Counted from the first letter of the stretch, positions 21,721 to 34,738 are shown. The stretch: 64,000 nt of DNA from Paulownia fortunei (GCA_019321725.1 CM033124.1:4464001-4528000), one strand, 5' to 3'. The notes: a model not told the origin generated them from the sequence alone. A program made the numbers and translations.

Positions 21721-23403
21721 TAGATAGATGATCCAGCTTACTGTTAAAATTTGTCACTGGATCTTCATTTCGAGTAGGATTTGGGTAGAACTCTGTCGGG
21801 TTCAAAATTTACTCGAAGTTCTGAAAAAACAAGTTGATCTAATGGTTAAATTGTTTAATTGCAGAGATAAATTAGTTGACCAAGTTTGGTGAACTTTCTA
21901 ACTTTGAGACCTTATTTCAAATTGGGATGCAGAACCAAAATATTGTTTCCTTTAGATAGATACAAAGGATCCATTCAAAGTAGGATACAAGTTTTCATCA
22001 AATCTCAAAACAAATTGAGTCGTTAGTTATGTAGATCAATCCAACTTCTAAGGAACCCTAGAGGAGAAACAAGAGCTAGATTCTCTAGAATGAGTGTGAA
22101 GCAGATTTACAGAGCCAGAAGGGTACTCCAAACCACAGAGAAAACGCTTTGCCCATTAAGAGCAGGAAATTCAGCCAAGCTTGCCTTGAGAATCTTGACA
22201 CCTTTCGACCTAGGTCCAGGCTGGCCTACGTTTCTCATTCGGTATAGGTGAAGAAGGTACCATCTAACTTGGCGGGAGAGTGAAATAAAAAAGAATATCT
22301 GCATGTCCAGGTAGGTAACACCACATGTAGAGTGTCTGGTTCATTGACAAGTAAGGTTAGAAGTACGCTTAAACTTTTGAGGCCATCATCATGGAGCTTA
22401 GAAATGATTTTAATTCCAAAATGAATGATCATAGATTTAATGTTTGACAATGGCTTTCAAATTGCCAGATATACTAAAATTTAGGAACTAATGTGGCAAT
22501 TCACCTTGTATTAAACCAGAGAACTAGCTACTACAACGTCTCAGTTTTTACAAGGAGGTTCTAGTTTTTGTCAATCTGATGATGGTAGGACCATTTTGTT
22601 TGTATGTTTCACTCTGATTTCTCATTAGGATCATTAGGATATAAACCAGAAGCATCCGGATATGTCTCTCTCTATGTTCAGGAGGTTGTTTTCAAGGCAC
22701 CTACAGCTTTTCTCCACCATAATAGAATTGCTGCTAATTCACAAACTTTCCCCCTGAGAATAAGTACTTCCGTTTCTTTTCACTCGTTCTTCAAATGAAC
22801 ATTGATAGCATGTAAATGCAGTCAATGGAAACAATGAAAGAGCGAACTAGAGTTCTTCAATCCAAGCTTCTCCTTCCCGAGCTTCTCCCCCATTGAGCTC
22901 AATGAGGTAAAGGTGACCTACAAATGTGTCTACAGCCCCCAAGGCTGTAAATAAGAATATGCTATTCACATGGCAAATATGAGGATGAAATGCACTTACT
23001 AGTACTGAACCTTGAGAATCCAAACATACTGCTATGCAATCACTACAGGCTTAGATGTTAGATCTAAGTTCACATTCGAATTTATGTTGCTCTAACCAAT
23101 GATTGAGCACATTTTACCTTGCGAAATATGCAAATTCTGGTGCCAAAGACAATGAACCATCTCAAGAAAAAAAAAACTATTAGATCCGAAGCTTAAAGAA
23201 AGCAAGTTTGTATTTACAAACACGTTGGTGAAAGCAACCCTATAGTAGAACCACTTGAAAATGTTGACAAGTCACCAAACCTCTATACAAAGATCAAAGC
23301 CTAAACAAGAGTTGCACACATTCAGGTACATTTATTTATATTTATTTTTTCAGTAGGCTAGAAACCAGAAGTTCACAAGTCATCCAACTGCAGACAACCT
23401 ACT
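21721..23403. other. Intergenic region between UGT and the IF1 gene
   Basis: No recognisable gene. Open frames at 22,107-22,450 (minus) and 22,604-22,798 (plus) lack known motifs. The right end probably contains the 3' untranslated region of the convergent IF1 gene. Confidence 0.4.
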
Positions 23404-25363
23404 TCAGCTCTTATGAGCATCTTCTTCAGCCTTCTGGTAAAAGAAAAAATACAAGAAAAAAGAGATGATATTAAGTGCAAGAAAACACAATATAACATAT
23501 TAAAATAATTGTGCTGGAACATAACCAACAAATTCTATGCATATTTTAGGTTCATATCATAAGAAAATGGACTCAGCAGTTTGGCAAACCTATACCCATG
23601 ACCCAGACAAAATCCACATCAATACTCGTAAACCAGTATTCTGTTGGTTAACATCCACATAAATGTTGAAATTTTGTTCTTCCATTCAAATCCCTGAGAA
23701 TCATTCCACGCTACGTGGACAATCCATTGCTCTATTTGGCACCAGCAGGGGAAGAGGATGATCTTTTACTTATCCATAATCCCCTTCTCCACTTTGGTAA
23801 AATTTCAAAATCACTCTTACCATGACCAAAAGAAAACTGAAAAAAAACTGAACAAATTGACTTTGCATTTCATTTTTTAACCAAGTTGTTTCTTATCCCT
23901 CTGAACAACTCAACCTGTATGGTGCCATATCATAAAATAATGGATTCAGCAGTTTGGCAAACCTACACCCATGACCCAGACAAAATCCACATCAATACTC
24001 GTAAACCAGTATTCTGTTGGTTAACATCCACATAAATGTTGAAATTTTGTTCTTCCATTCAAATCCCTGAGAATCATTCCACGCTACGTGGACAATCCAT
24101 TGCTCTATTTGGCACCAGCAGGGGAAGAGGATGATCTTTTACTTATCCATAATCCCCTTCTCCACTTTGGTAAAATTTCAAATTCACTCTTACCATGACC
24201 AAAAGAAAACTGAAAAAAACTGAACAAATCGACTTTTATTTCATTTTTTAACCACGTCATTTTTTATCCCTCTGAACAACTCAACCTGTATACACATGAG
24301 GCAATTTGTACTTTACTAGAGCCTAGGGCATACATCCTTCTCTATATTTTGTTTTTTAAAGGATATACATTTTAGGATTTAATCAAAGAAATGGCAGAAA
24401 TACTTTACTAGATAGTTATCTATAGTGTTGAGTGGCATTTGATATCAGCAAAGAAGTGTGAGTGGGAACTGAATGGGGTAAGGAATGCAAGTATGGTAGG
24501 GCCAAAATGGAACCAAATCAACACATGACATGCCATACTCGGTAGGATTCAAGACTGATGAACAAATAAGAATCCAAATTCCTAGCTTTGATCATTTCCG
24601 AAGTTTGAGTCACTTTTTTAACATACAAATGGAATGAATAATATAAATTCACATGGCATGCCCTTGTGCAGAATTGATCATACACAAGACTTCCTAAATT
24701 TATATGATTTCAGATCATCATTACACATAAAGAATGTATTCTCCTAATTCTTTGAGTGGAGGTACCGCCACTCTATCATCAGACACCTCAGAGTCACTAG
24801 TACTACTACAATTACTTTCATCATCATGAGCTCTTTTCCAAAGACAGTAACATAATGACAATTTTTGCGGAAAAATAATTCTAAAATCTTTGCCGCTTTC
24901 TTCCATTTTTAACAACAAATCAAACCATAAAAAAAAAAAGAATAAAACCAAAAATGACATCCAACAAAAAAGGAGAAATCTAATATAAGCAAACGCATAA
25001 TAAACAAATTAATAAATCTTCAAAGAATACTTACCTTGTCAGATTTCTCCTTTTCAGCTTTCTCTTGCGCCGCTTTCTTCTTCAGCTTCTCCATCCTTTC
25101 CCTCTCCATTTTCTGCGCCCCCAACAAAAAACAAAAAGTAGAACAATATCAATACCACACCGGAAATTAAAAGAATCAAAACATTATTCCAAAAAAAGGT
25201 TAAAAAAAACCTGAATGAAAACAGTTTCCTTAGCACGCTCTTCTTCACTGAGTACACGACCTTTATCATCGCTGAAATAGCGAAGGCTCGAAGCCGACGA
25301 TCGCCAGTTGCCTTCCATTAGACGACACAGTCCACTGCGAGAAACGACAGATCTCATCGCCAT
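23404..25363 (-). CDS. Mitochondrial F1Fo-ATPase inhibitor protein (IF1/IATP)
   Basis: Three phase-0 exons on the minus strand: 25,363-25,211, 25,112-25,035 and 23,433-23,404, with splice sites CAG/GTTTTT ... GCAG/AAAATG and AAG/GTAAGT ... CCAG/AAGGC. The product has 86 residues, small as the family is. Residues 1-30 are rich in Arg, Ser and Leu with no acidic run (MAMRSVVSRSGLCRLMEGNW), a typical mitochondrial presequence ending near RYF/SDD. Residues 35-51 (GRVLSEEERAKETVFIQ) are the inhibitory core; 52-77 form a Lys/Glu-rich helix (KMERERMEKLKKKAAQEKAE), the dimerising coil. It binds F1 when the matrix turns acidic and blocks ATP hydrolysis. The last nine codons sit alone behind a 1.6-kb intron enlarged by a duplication. 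The gene is convergent with the UGT gene. It looks intact. Confidence 0.88.
23554..24291. repeat. Tandem duplication, period 373 bp, in IF1 intron 2
   Basis: Copy 1 (23,554-23,920) and copy 2 (23,927-24,291) match almost base for base. Shared landmarks are 'cagcagtttggcaaacct', 'catcaatactcgtaaaccag', 'ccacgctacgtggacaatcc' and 'gcaggggaagaggatgatct'. Only a handful of substitutions and short indels separate them, so the duplication is fairly recent. It lengthens the intron but leaves both splice sites alone. Confidence 0.9.
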
Positions 25364-25404
25364 TTATTTCTTCGAGAGTGTTTAGGTCATTTCTTTTCAA
25401 TTTT

Positions 25405-25414
25405 CTATATATAG
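25405..25414 (-). promoter_or_regulatory. Candidate TATA box of the IF1 gene
   Basis: The palindromic 'ctatatatag' lies 42 bases before the IF1 ATG on the minus strand. Initiation about 30 bases downstream would give a leader of only some 10-15 bases. An alternative upstream start is possible, so this is tentative. Confidence 0.4.
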
Positions 25415-25831
25415 TGTAGAAAATGGAGTGTGGGACTGGGTTCTGGATAAAGGCCGACGACAGTTGGGAGCGGTTCTTGGAAAACCGGGTAGAGGCTCAC
25501 GTATTGTCATGTAGCCTCATCAGGTATGGGATAAAGCTAACGCGACATATAAGTATGATTGGCAATTATTAAAGACGACACCGTTGAGATAAGTGAAGAC
25601 GACGCCGTCTGTTCTTGTACCACAAATTACGGTTGGGATTAATTGTAAAATTGGTAGGGATGTGCATACGTTGCCAAACCGACCAAATCATACTGCTATT
25701 GAAAATTTGGTCCTACAAAATATTTAGTTCAATATTCATTTTTTCATATTTTAGTTTTTCGGTATTTGATATGATAATGTATACTGAATTTTTATAGATT
25801 AAAACTAAAATCTAAAAATAAAAATAAAAGA

Positions 25832-25873
25832 GTGAAGAGTGAAGAGTGAAGAGTGAAGAGTGAAGAGTGAAGA
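25832..25873. repeat. (GTGAAGA)6 microsatellite
   Basis: Six uninterrupted copies of the 7-mer 'gtgaaga' stand in the region upstream of the IF1 promoter. It is a simple slippage array with no coding frame of note. Confidence 0.9.
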
Positions 25874-26349
25874 CATAAATGGGAACCCCACTTCCAACTT
25901 TGACTCTCTCTATCTCTCTCTCACTCTCCGCATCTCCTGTTGGTTGTCGTTCACTCTAAAATCACCACAAGCTATCGTCCCGCTGCTCACCATTTCAGCC
26001 ACGAGCCACCATTGGTCCACCACCGTCTTTCACTATCAGGATTGTCACCATTGAGATGAAGCCACAAAAATTTTTGGTACTCGTTGCCTCCATTGTCGCC
26101 TCAAGTCCTCCCGCTCATCACCAGTGGCCACCGTCAGTCGTCTATGCTCAAATTTAAATTAAAGTTTCTTGTTGCTCAAACAAACATCGGGGGAGTTCTT
26201 CGTAAAGGTTTTGTGTAGCTTTTGTGTGGTAATTAGATGTAGAAGGACATAGTTTAATGGATTCATTTACAAAGATGTAACCATTTAGGGATTGTAATCT
26301 CATATTGTTATGAATATTATTTGATGGATGTCCATTTTTCTTCATCTCT
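25874..26349. other. Non-coding stretch upstream of the copia remnant
   Basis: A CT-rich and C-rich patch (25,890-26,130, with 'gactctctctatctctctct') is unlike the AT-rich surroundings and could be an old leader or exon, but no supported reading frame was found. Confidence 0.35.
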
Positions 26350-28439
26350 GTTTAGTTGAAAGGTCTCGTCCTCATATTCTAAGGTGTTGATTTCTCTAAT
26401 AGTCACACCATTAATCTTGTGACTTTATATATTTTTCATAATGTGTATCGATTCCCTTATTTACTATACCATTAATCTTGTGGTTTTTCAATTGTCATAG
26501 TATATGCCTATAAGTAGAGGATGTAATGTTATATAAAATTAAAAGGAATAGAAGAGAAAGACATTATCCTCTCTATTTTTATCTTCTTTTACTTCATTTA
26601 TTTTTCAATATATTTTTTTTTATTTCGCAACACATTATCAACACGATTGATTGATTATATCTTGGGGATTGTGCGATGGGATAAGACATCTATCCCACCA
26701 TTATGAGCAAATGAGGGTTCATCTTAGAGATGCATCATCCGTCAAAACTTGCCCATGGGGAGACAATCATGGCTTTATAATTGTGACAGTGTCAATGACT
26801 TTCTAACAATTCAGTTTCTATATATCTTTTAACATATTATTTCATGTTTTACATTGATATTGTAGATTTTATGCCTAATAAGTTTGGAGATGTTTTGATT
26901 GATTTATATTGTTTAAAAACACAAATTAAACAATTTTCACAAAAATTCTAAAGTCATGAATTCTAATTGTAGTAATATGATGTTTATGATTAGTCTAATT
27001 TATGACTTTTGTGGTTTCTGTGATAAATTCTTAAGGATGTTAAAGTGAAGGCCTATTTGCAAAAGGACACAATTGATATGAGGAGCATCAGGCATTGAAA
27101 AAAATTGTATGAATTCTTAGTTTCTACTTTACTACAGGTAGATGTGAGGTATGCTTTATTACAAACATTAGTTTATTATAATAGAGTCTAACTAATGTGA
27201 TATGATAAAATTTGAATCCTCATACATTGTCTATTTTTATTAGCATTGTAATATGGAAAAATGGCAATATGTTTTTCCTATTTAGTTGATATTATCTGGA
27301 GAAAAGGAATTCATCAAAGAAGATATATTAGATAAAATATTTTTATACCTCGAATATGCTATTGCTGCAGTAATATTGGGAGTTAATCATGTCTTCTTGT
27401 GGTCAAGAAAAAGAATTAGCATTTGATGAAAAACCACAAAGTGAATTGTATCATTTCATCCTACAACATTTTCTAAAGTGAATGTTGTACCATTTGATTG
27501 ATCTTTATCAAACTTCTCAAAAAGAAAATGGAAAAAACATAGAAGCATGAGCATTTGGATGTTAAAAACTTCTTTGAGCAACTTGATGGAACCCATAACC
27601 TTTTTTAAATGACAAGACTTAATTTTATCTTAGATTATCAATAAGTTCAATTTGGTTGTATTTTCTTGGATTTATATATTTTTGCACTTTATTCTCCTAT
27701 CTATTTACATGATTTTAAGTATTGACTAGCTTTGATTTTGCTGAAATATAAAGCATATAATCTTAACGAGATACATTTATTCTATTAAGTTAGAAGAGAA
27801 AGGAAATTAATTTTAACTCAAGTTTCTTATGAAATTAGTAGACCAAAATGTTGGATAACTCTAATGGTTATTTTACACATTAAAGGTTGTTATAAAATCA
27901 TTTGATGAATTGTTATCAATTGGAAGTTATATTTTTATGCTTCTACATATCATTAAATTAGCTTATTATTTTACTTAAAAAGATTAAAGAAAGAAACGGT
28001 TATTATTCATATTCTTACAAGCTTTGTATTTTAGAAAAATGCATCATTTATATGTTAATGACTAGTAACCTACAATTGTTATAGAGCTATTAAAATGTTT
28101 TCAAATATTAATGAGCAATACCCATAATTTGTAAAGCAATCTTTGCCTTAGACTTTTCAACTGGGGGTATAATATGTTTGTTAGCTTTTGTAGAAAATTA
28201 AGATTTAAATGATATTTTCTTTTTAACAAACTTTGAGTTAAGTTTTTATAATTAAGTAAAATGAGATTATTTTGTAATCATTATCTTTATATGAAATTTG
28301 ATGGCTTGTCATTGCGTTTTAATGAGACTACAAATTTATTTATTCATTTTAAAAATTATTTTATGTTGTCGAATACATTATGTCCTAAGAAATTTGCAGG
28401 CTACAAATTTTATTAGTCCATTTTAAATTTTGAATGTGA

Positions 28440-29345
28440 TATGATCATAATATTTCATTAATTTTATAGGACTTGGAGGCAGAATGGTTATATATATACC
28501 TTATCTTTTTGCCTATACTACAAATATATAATGCAATTGAGACAAAGGCAATAGTAAACCATAAGTTTACTGATCTAATAACTTTATTGTTTGGCATGAC
28601 CGGTTGGGCCATCCTGGATCACGTATGATTCGAAAATTTATTGAGAATTCATATGGACATCAAATAAAGAACCTAAAGATTTTTTACTCTAATGAATTCT
28701 CATGTATTGCATGTTCACGGGAAAAATTGGTTATGAAATCATTATCAGTTAAAGTTGATATTGAATCCCCTATAATTCTAGAATATATTCATAGAGATAT
28801 ATGTGGATCTATTCACACTCAATATGGATCATTTAGATATTTTATGGTATTAATAGATGCATCTACTAGATGGTCCCATATTTATTTGTTATCTACTTGC
28901 AATGGTGTGATTACTTGATCATATATATGCACAAAATGGTTTAGCAAAATTATTTATTAAATGCCTCCAGTTAATTGCTAACCTGTACTTATGAGAATAA
29001 AACTCTCAATCTCTACTTGGGAACATGCAATTTTGCATATAACAACACTTGTTCGTATTAGGCCAACATCATTTCATAGGTATCCCCATTGTAATTAGCT
29101 TTTGATTAGGAACGTAATATTTTCCATTTAAGATTTTTTTGGTTGTGCAGTATATGTTTCAATTGCTCCACCACAAAGCACTAAGATGGGTTGTCAAAGA
29201 AAGTTGAAAAAATATGTTAGATATCAATCAACTTCAATTATTAAGTATTATGAACTTCTTACATGTGATGTTTTTACGACACGATTTGCCTACTGTTATT
29301 TTAATGAGACAGTTTTCCCAACCTTAGGGGGAGAAAAAACAGTTA
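28440..29345 (+). pseudogene. Copia pre-integrase/integrase region
   Basis: Pieces in changing frames read AIVNHKFTD (28,545), the 'LGHPGS' pre-integrase motif (GHPGSRMIRKFIENSYGHQI, 28,604 on), CIACSREKLVMKS, and the integrase core start HRDICGSIHTQYGSFRYFMV LIDASTRWSH. Further on are degraded blocks equivalent to 'IRPTSFH', 'FGC.VYV', 'YVGY.S' and 'FPTLGGE'. It is clearly copia integrase, and clearly dead. Confidence 0.8.
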
Positions 29346-29879
29346 GAAAAAGAAATTATTAGAATACATCATTATTTTTGCATTTTGATCATCGCACAAA
29401 ATAATGTGAACTTGAAGTTCAAAGATTAATTACTTGACGCATTTACTGATCCAAAGAAAGTGACAAAGTCATACATACCAGCTAAAGATACTCCAATAAG
29501 AAATGATGTCCTAACATGACTATCTATAGCCATTGAATATGAGGCATGTTTGAAGCATAGCAGATTAATCGGTTCTAAAGATAAAAATCATCAAAAGAGG
29601 AGAGGAGCTAGTAATCAAGATGGCCCTATTAAGGAGGCAAGTAATTCATCAGAAGTATTTGACATAATTAAAATCCTAGAAGAGATTCAGGTACCTGAAA
29701 ATAATGAAAATGTTGAAATCTCAATAAATTATGTCAATACTGAAAAAATATGGAACTTGAAAGATTTAATTATCGATAATATTTTTGCATATAAAGTAGC
29801 ACTTGATGTTATAACAAAAGTGAAGATCTTGAACTAAAGACAGTTGAAAAATACCGGCATGAAAATGATTGACTAAAAT

Positions 29880-30960
29880 AGAAATACGTATTTCAGGCTG
29901 AATTAAACTCACTTGCAAAACGTGAGTTATTTGGACATGTAGTCCAAATAAATCCAGTGAGGTACAACTGCGTCTCTATGCAAACACAAAATGAGAAAAA
30001 TGAGATTGTAAGATATAAGGTATAACTTGTTGCACAAGGTTTTTCACAAAGACCAAGTATTGCTTCTGAAAAGACATTGTTCTGTGGTGGATGCAATTAC
30101 ACTGAGATTTCTTATTAGCTTGATAGTTCATGAAATCTAGATATATGTCTTAAGAATGTGATCACAACATATTTATATGGCTCACTTGATAATTATATCT
30201 ATATGAAAATCTCTGAAGGATTTAAAATGGTTGAAGCATGTAATTCCTGGGAACTGTATTTAATTAAAATTACAAAAGATCTTATATGGATTGAAACAAT
30301 TCAAGTGCATGTGATATAAACATCTAAGTGACTATTTGTTAAAGAAGGTTATAAGCGTGATCCTATTTGCCATGCATTTTTATGAAGAGATTCAATTCTG
30401 GATTTACTATAATTAAATTATGTTTTGATGACTTGAACATTATTGGAACTCTTGATGATCTTCCAAAGATAATAAGCTATTTAAAGAAAGAATTTGAGAT
30501 GAAAGACCATGGAAAGACAAAGTTTTGTCTTAGTTTGCACATCGCATATTTAGCAAATGAGATTCTTATTCATCAATCTGCATAAATAAAGAAGGTCCTA
30601 AATAGGTTTTATATGGATAACACACATCCATTTAGTACCCAAATGATTGTTAGATCATTAGATGCTAAAAAAAAATCATTTTCAACTGCAAGATAACTAA
30701 AAACTCTAAGGTCCTGAAGTACCATATCTTAGAGCAATAAGTGCACTAATGTATCTTGTTAATAATACGCAATTTGATATAGAACTTTCAATAAATTTGT
30801 TAGCAAGATACAACTCTTCTCCAATACAAAGACATTGGAATGGAATGAAAAATATATTTCTTTCTCTTCAAGGAACAAGCGATATGAGATTATTCTATTC
30901 AGATAAATCCATGCCAAACTGATTAATGAAAGTTATTTATCTGATCCACAAAAAGGTAGA
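29880..30960 (+). pseudogene. Copia reverse transcriptase region
   Basis: Recognisable blocks in order: QAELNSLAKRELFGHVVQ (29,890), EKNEIVRYKV and LVAQGFSQRPSIASE (30,000), YLYGSLDNYIYMKISEGFK (30,170), the active-site area where the usual YVDDL reads CFDDLNIIGT (30,420), KEFEMKDHGKTKFCLSLHI (30,490) and IHQSA. The catalytic Tyr-Val pair is changed to Cys-Phe. Several stops separate the blocks. Confidence 0.85.
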
Positions 30961-31383
30961 TCTCAAACAGGTTATTTATTCACTGGTGTTGTTGTATCAT
31001 GACGTTTAACAAAGCAAACTACAACAACTATTTTTTCAAACTATGCTAAAATTCTTGCAATCCATTAGGCAAGTCAAGAGCTTATGGCTAAGGTTGATGA
31101 TTCAACATATTAAGAAATCATGTGGCATATACATATTAAAACAACCCTAACAATACTGCTTGAAGATAATGCAGCTTGTATAGCTCAACTTAAGGAGGAT
31201 ATATTAAAGAAGATAGAACCAAACATATCTCACCAAAGTTTTTCTTCGCACATGACCTACAAAAAGGTGGTGATGTTTGATACTCTACAGATTTGGTCAA
31301 GTGATAATTTGGCAGATATATTCACAAAGGTGTTGCTTATTGCAACATTTGAGAAGTTGAGATATAATATTGGAATGCATTGA
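30960..31383 (+). pseudogene. Copia RNase H region
   Basis: After a 'GRSQTGYLF' match near 30,960, the frame 31,120-31,383 reads LLEDNAACIAQLKEDILK, then SSDNLADIFTKVLL and TFEKLRYNIGMH, the standard C-terminal end of plant copia polyproteins (EDN.ACI.Q, DNLAD.FTK). The second-to-last block is shifted ('SHQSFSSHMTYK' replacing 'SPKFFFTHDLQK'). The polypurine tract follows 20 bases later. Confidence 0.85.
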
Positions 31384-31402
31384 TAGAAGAATCTCATATA
31401 AT

Positions 31403-31413
31403 AATGAGGGGGA
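31403..31413 (+). promoter_or_regulatory. Polypurine tract of the copia element
   Basis: The run 'aatgagggggaa' lies directly after the end of RNase H and before LTR-like sequence ('ctgtactctttt', 'ttgccaaggttttatcccat'), the usual primer site for plus-strand synthesis. Confidence 0.6.
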
Positions 31414-31589
31414 ACTTATACGCACTGTACTCTTTTTTCCTTGCCAAGGTTTTATCCCATTGAGTTTTTCTGGCAAGGTTTTTAATGAGATACTTTATAA
31501 TGCATATTACACATGAATAGTAAGGTTTCCTAGAATTAATATAGTGAATATTAATTCCAACTGTGAACTAGTGATAAAATAACTAATAT

Positions 31590-33318
31590 TTTTGACAAGG
31601 GATGGAATTTTGGTGGAAAAGGGAATTTTCTCCTTCTATTTTTCTATGTGACCAAAAATTTGAGGACAATTATTATTCTCTAATTTTTGGCCCTCATGGT
31701 ATAAATAGGGGACTCAAAAGTTTCAAGAGTCCCACTCTTGGTATTTTTAGCCTCCTTTTGATTTTGGTTAGAATATATTTGATTTATCCAAAATTATCTA
31801 ACTCTATCCCTTTATATCTTTCAAAGATATTTAGGGTCTCCTAAGAATTTTAAACTCTTGATTTTCCATTCTTTTTAGCCTACCTTCATGAGCCTTTCCT
31901 AACGGGTCTCTTTGAATTGGACTTGGACTTTAAAACAATTCTCATAATTGATCCAATTAATTATTTTAGGCCAAATTTAATTATTTAATTTCATCTAGCC
32001 TACCTAATCAAATTAGACCCAATAAATAATTCAATTATTTAATTGAGTAAATTAATTTAATAATTAAATTAATTTATGAATTACACAATTAATTTGATAC
32101 AATTAAATAATTATTCCACTATAATTGGACTCCCTAATTTTATTAGGTCCAATTAAATAATTTAATTATTTAATTAAATAATTAATTCAACTTATTGAAT
32201 TAATTTAAGCCCCAATTAATTAATCTCCATTAATTAATTGGATGTAACTCCTTGGATCAATTCCTAAACTAGAAATATTTGTGTGTGACCCTTTAGGTTC
32301 ACAACTAAGCTAGTAGTAGACTTGTAATATTGGTAACTTATGAATAATAATTATTCTGATTAATTAATCTAATTAATTAATCCACTTGAAATTAACTCCT
32401 TAATTTCAAGAACCTAACAAGTCATGGGAAATACATAGCAGGTGTATCATGACTACCAAAATTTAGATGAAATAGGAAGTGAACCTATTTTAATTACGAA
32501 TGCCATACACGTACGTCCTTTTGTTAACTAATTTTTTGATTGAGTTTAGGGCATGAATTAATAGTTGAAACCCTAATTGGTCAATAACTATGATTCCATT
32601 TCAAGTTTCAATGACTCATGACGAATCGTTAGAAAATTCTTGTCCAACATTCATCCTACCTTGACCAAGAATTTCTGAGTCATAAACTATGAAAATATAA
32701 GAGATTCACTTATTCTGCCAAATAAGTGACGGATCATTTGTTGGCTACTCATTAACTTCCATACATACTAATGCAATATCCAACGTACTCCCTTTGTGAT
32801 TGTCAGATAATTAAAAGATACATAAAAATAAAACACGACATGCACAAGGCTACCATGGTGCCTTGGGTATAGGGACTAATTGTATACTATTATAATATGA
32901 AAATTCTTATTTCGATAAATACGTTTCCAATTAAGAATTCCCAGTGGACTTGTTCAGTGTACTTTTTGCCTAATAAGCACATATAAACATGCACTAGCAT
33001 CACTACGCCAATGTCCATGGAGCGAGATATCCCCCTGATGCGAGTATGCATCGTATATGCGAGTCTATTGAGCTATTCGATATCCCATCTCAAAAAGCCT
33101 TCAGCTCAGAACTAATTTAAGACCAAAGCCATAGAGGCATATTCCATGATCACCATCAAATGCGTGACCATACTCTGGTTTGATCTAGGGACTTTATCTA
33201 ATTAATATAAGCAATTAAAGATAAACAAATTTACCTATTTCATTAATATGATTTGAAAAAAATTATTTTTACAAATACAAGAGTATAAAAGATACCCAAT
33301 CTAATTAGCGCGTTAGGC
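31590..33318 (+). repeat. LTR-like repeat, ~1.7 kb
   Basis: It starts near 'gggatggaattttggtgg', has a TATA-like 'ggtataaataggggac' at about 31,699, a dense 'taattaattatttaatt' palindromic zone (31,950-32,400), and ends at 'gcgcgttaggca'. The last 300 bases match 560-852 of this window. It has no coding frame. A solo LTR, or the LTR of the neighbouring copia element, are both possible; no target duplication was found. Confidence 0.5.
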
Positions 33319-33929
33319 ACTACTTTAATAAAGAATTGATGAGTCGTATGAGGTAGGAAACTCTCAAGTAAGTTTCTAAGGGAATGAATTAATCCACCTA
33401 TTCTGATCAGCGAGAACATGCCATTCGCTAAAGAGATTCTGAAATTGCGGAGGCTTGGCTTGATTAAGCCGCTGAGTATTGGAAATAGGCTATAGTGCTT
33501 ACTCCTGGTAATTATATTGAAGCACATAATTGGTTGAAGATTATGAGGCGTTTCGAATAAATGAAAGCATTATTTCTTTGTTTAGTTTAGTAATTCTATT
33601 CTCTTATTTTGGAATATTATATATTTATCATAATTAATTTGTTATATTCTATTTCATCTGACATTTTATAAGGATAAAATAATGGATATAGTACAAAATA
33701 GGGTTTTTTCTTTTTTCTTTTTGTTAAAATTTTCTTAAAACAAATTTCAATTAAAACTAATATAAAGAAACCAAAATTAAATATCTAAATTAACAACTAA
33801 ATTATTATAATTTATTTCAATATATATACTGTGATGTTTCTTAACAATGGTTGCTCACGTGATTTGGAATAGAGTAATTCATATTGACTTCTAGATCATA
33901 ACTACTTTAGTAAAGAACTAAAAAAAATA
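33319..33929. other. AT-rich spacer before the chloroplast-derived segment
   Basis: No gene seen; the minus open frame at 33,243-33,527 has no recognisable features. The true left edge of the chloroplast insert may lie within this stretch, since intergenic chloroplast DNA is hard to recognise by eye. Confidence 0.35.
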
Positions 33930-34738
33930 GATAAATGGGAGATAGAAATATAAATGAGAAACAAATTAATTATAGAAATATCTCTCAAAGGTTTATTAAT
34001 TATTTGACTATTGGCGAGTCTCTTTATATGTGGTGTCCAAAAAGAAGAGGACTCAATGATTATTCATTCATCGGAACCAAAAGTAAAAATTTTGGGGATA
34101 AGGATCCCCTAAAATCTTCTTTCGAGGAATAGGCCAAACCAAGTTATTTCTCATTAACAATAGCTAAAGGACCTGATACTACCACTTGGATCTGGAACCT
34201 ATATGTTGATGCTCATGATTTCGATAGTCATACCAGTGATCTGGATGAGGTCTCTCAAAAAGTATTTAGTGCTTATTTCGGTCAACTCTCTATTATCTTT
34301 CTTTAGCTGAGCGGCATGTATTTCCACAATACTCGTTTTTTCAATTATGAAGCGTGGCTAAGTGATCCTACTCACATTGGGCCAAGTGTCGAGGTGGTTT
34401 GGCCAATAGTAGGCCAGGAAATATTGAAAGGTGATGTGGGTGGGGGTACCTGAGGAATACAAACAACTTTTTTTTTTCCAGATTTGACAAGCATTTGGAA
34501 TAACTAGTGAATTACAACTTTGTTGTACTGCAATCGGTGTATTGGTATTTGCAGCGTTAATGCTTTTTGTTTGTTGGTTTCGTTATCATAAAGCGGCCCT
34601 AAAATTAGCTTGGTTTCAAGATGTAGAATCTATGTTGAATCACCACTTAGTGGGGCTACTAAGACTTGGGTCTCTTTCTTGAGCAGGGCATCAAGTACAT
34701 ATATCTTTACTGATTAACCAATTTCTAAATACTAGAGT

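Larger units (their letters stand above)
26350..31415 (+). mobile_element. Degenerate Ty1/copia retrotransposon
   Basis: The left end looks like the 3' half of a copia LTR: TATAAGTAG at 26,509-26,517, a CT-rich leader, then 'tttcgcaacacattatcaac', which resembles the LTR/primer-binding junction seen in one group of plant copia elements. The plus strand then yields pre-integrase, integrase, RT and RNase H pieces in the copia order (integrase before RT) up to 31,383, and a polypurine tract at 31,403-31,413. The gag part between 26,700 and 28,430 is not recognisable. Stops and frameshifts are frequent. Confidence 0.75.

Noticed and set aside
22107..22450. Gene on the minus strand between UGT and IF1
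   Set aside because: Two overlapping open frames with no recognisable domain, start context or splice signals.
25832..25873. CRISPR-like direct repeats
   Set aside because: It is a 7-base microsatellite without spacers in a plant genome.
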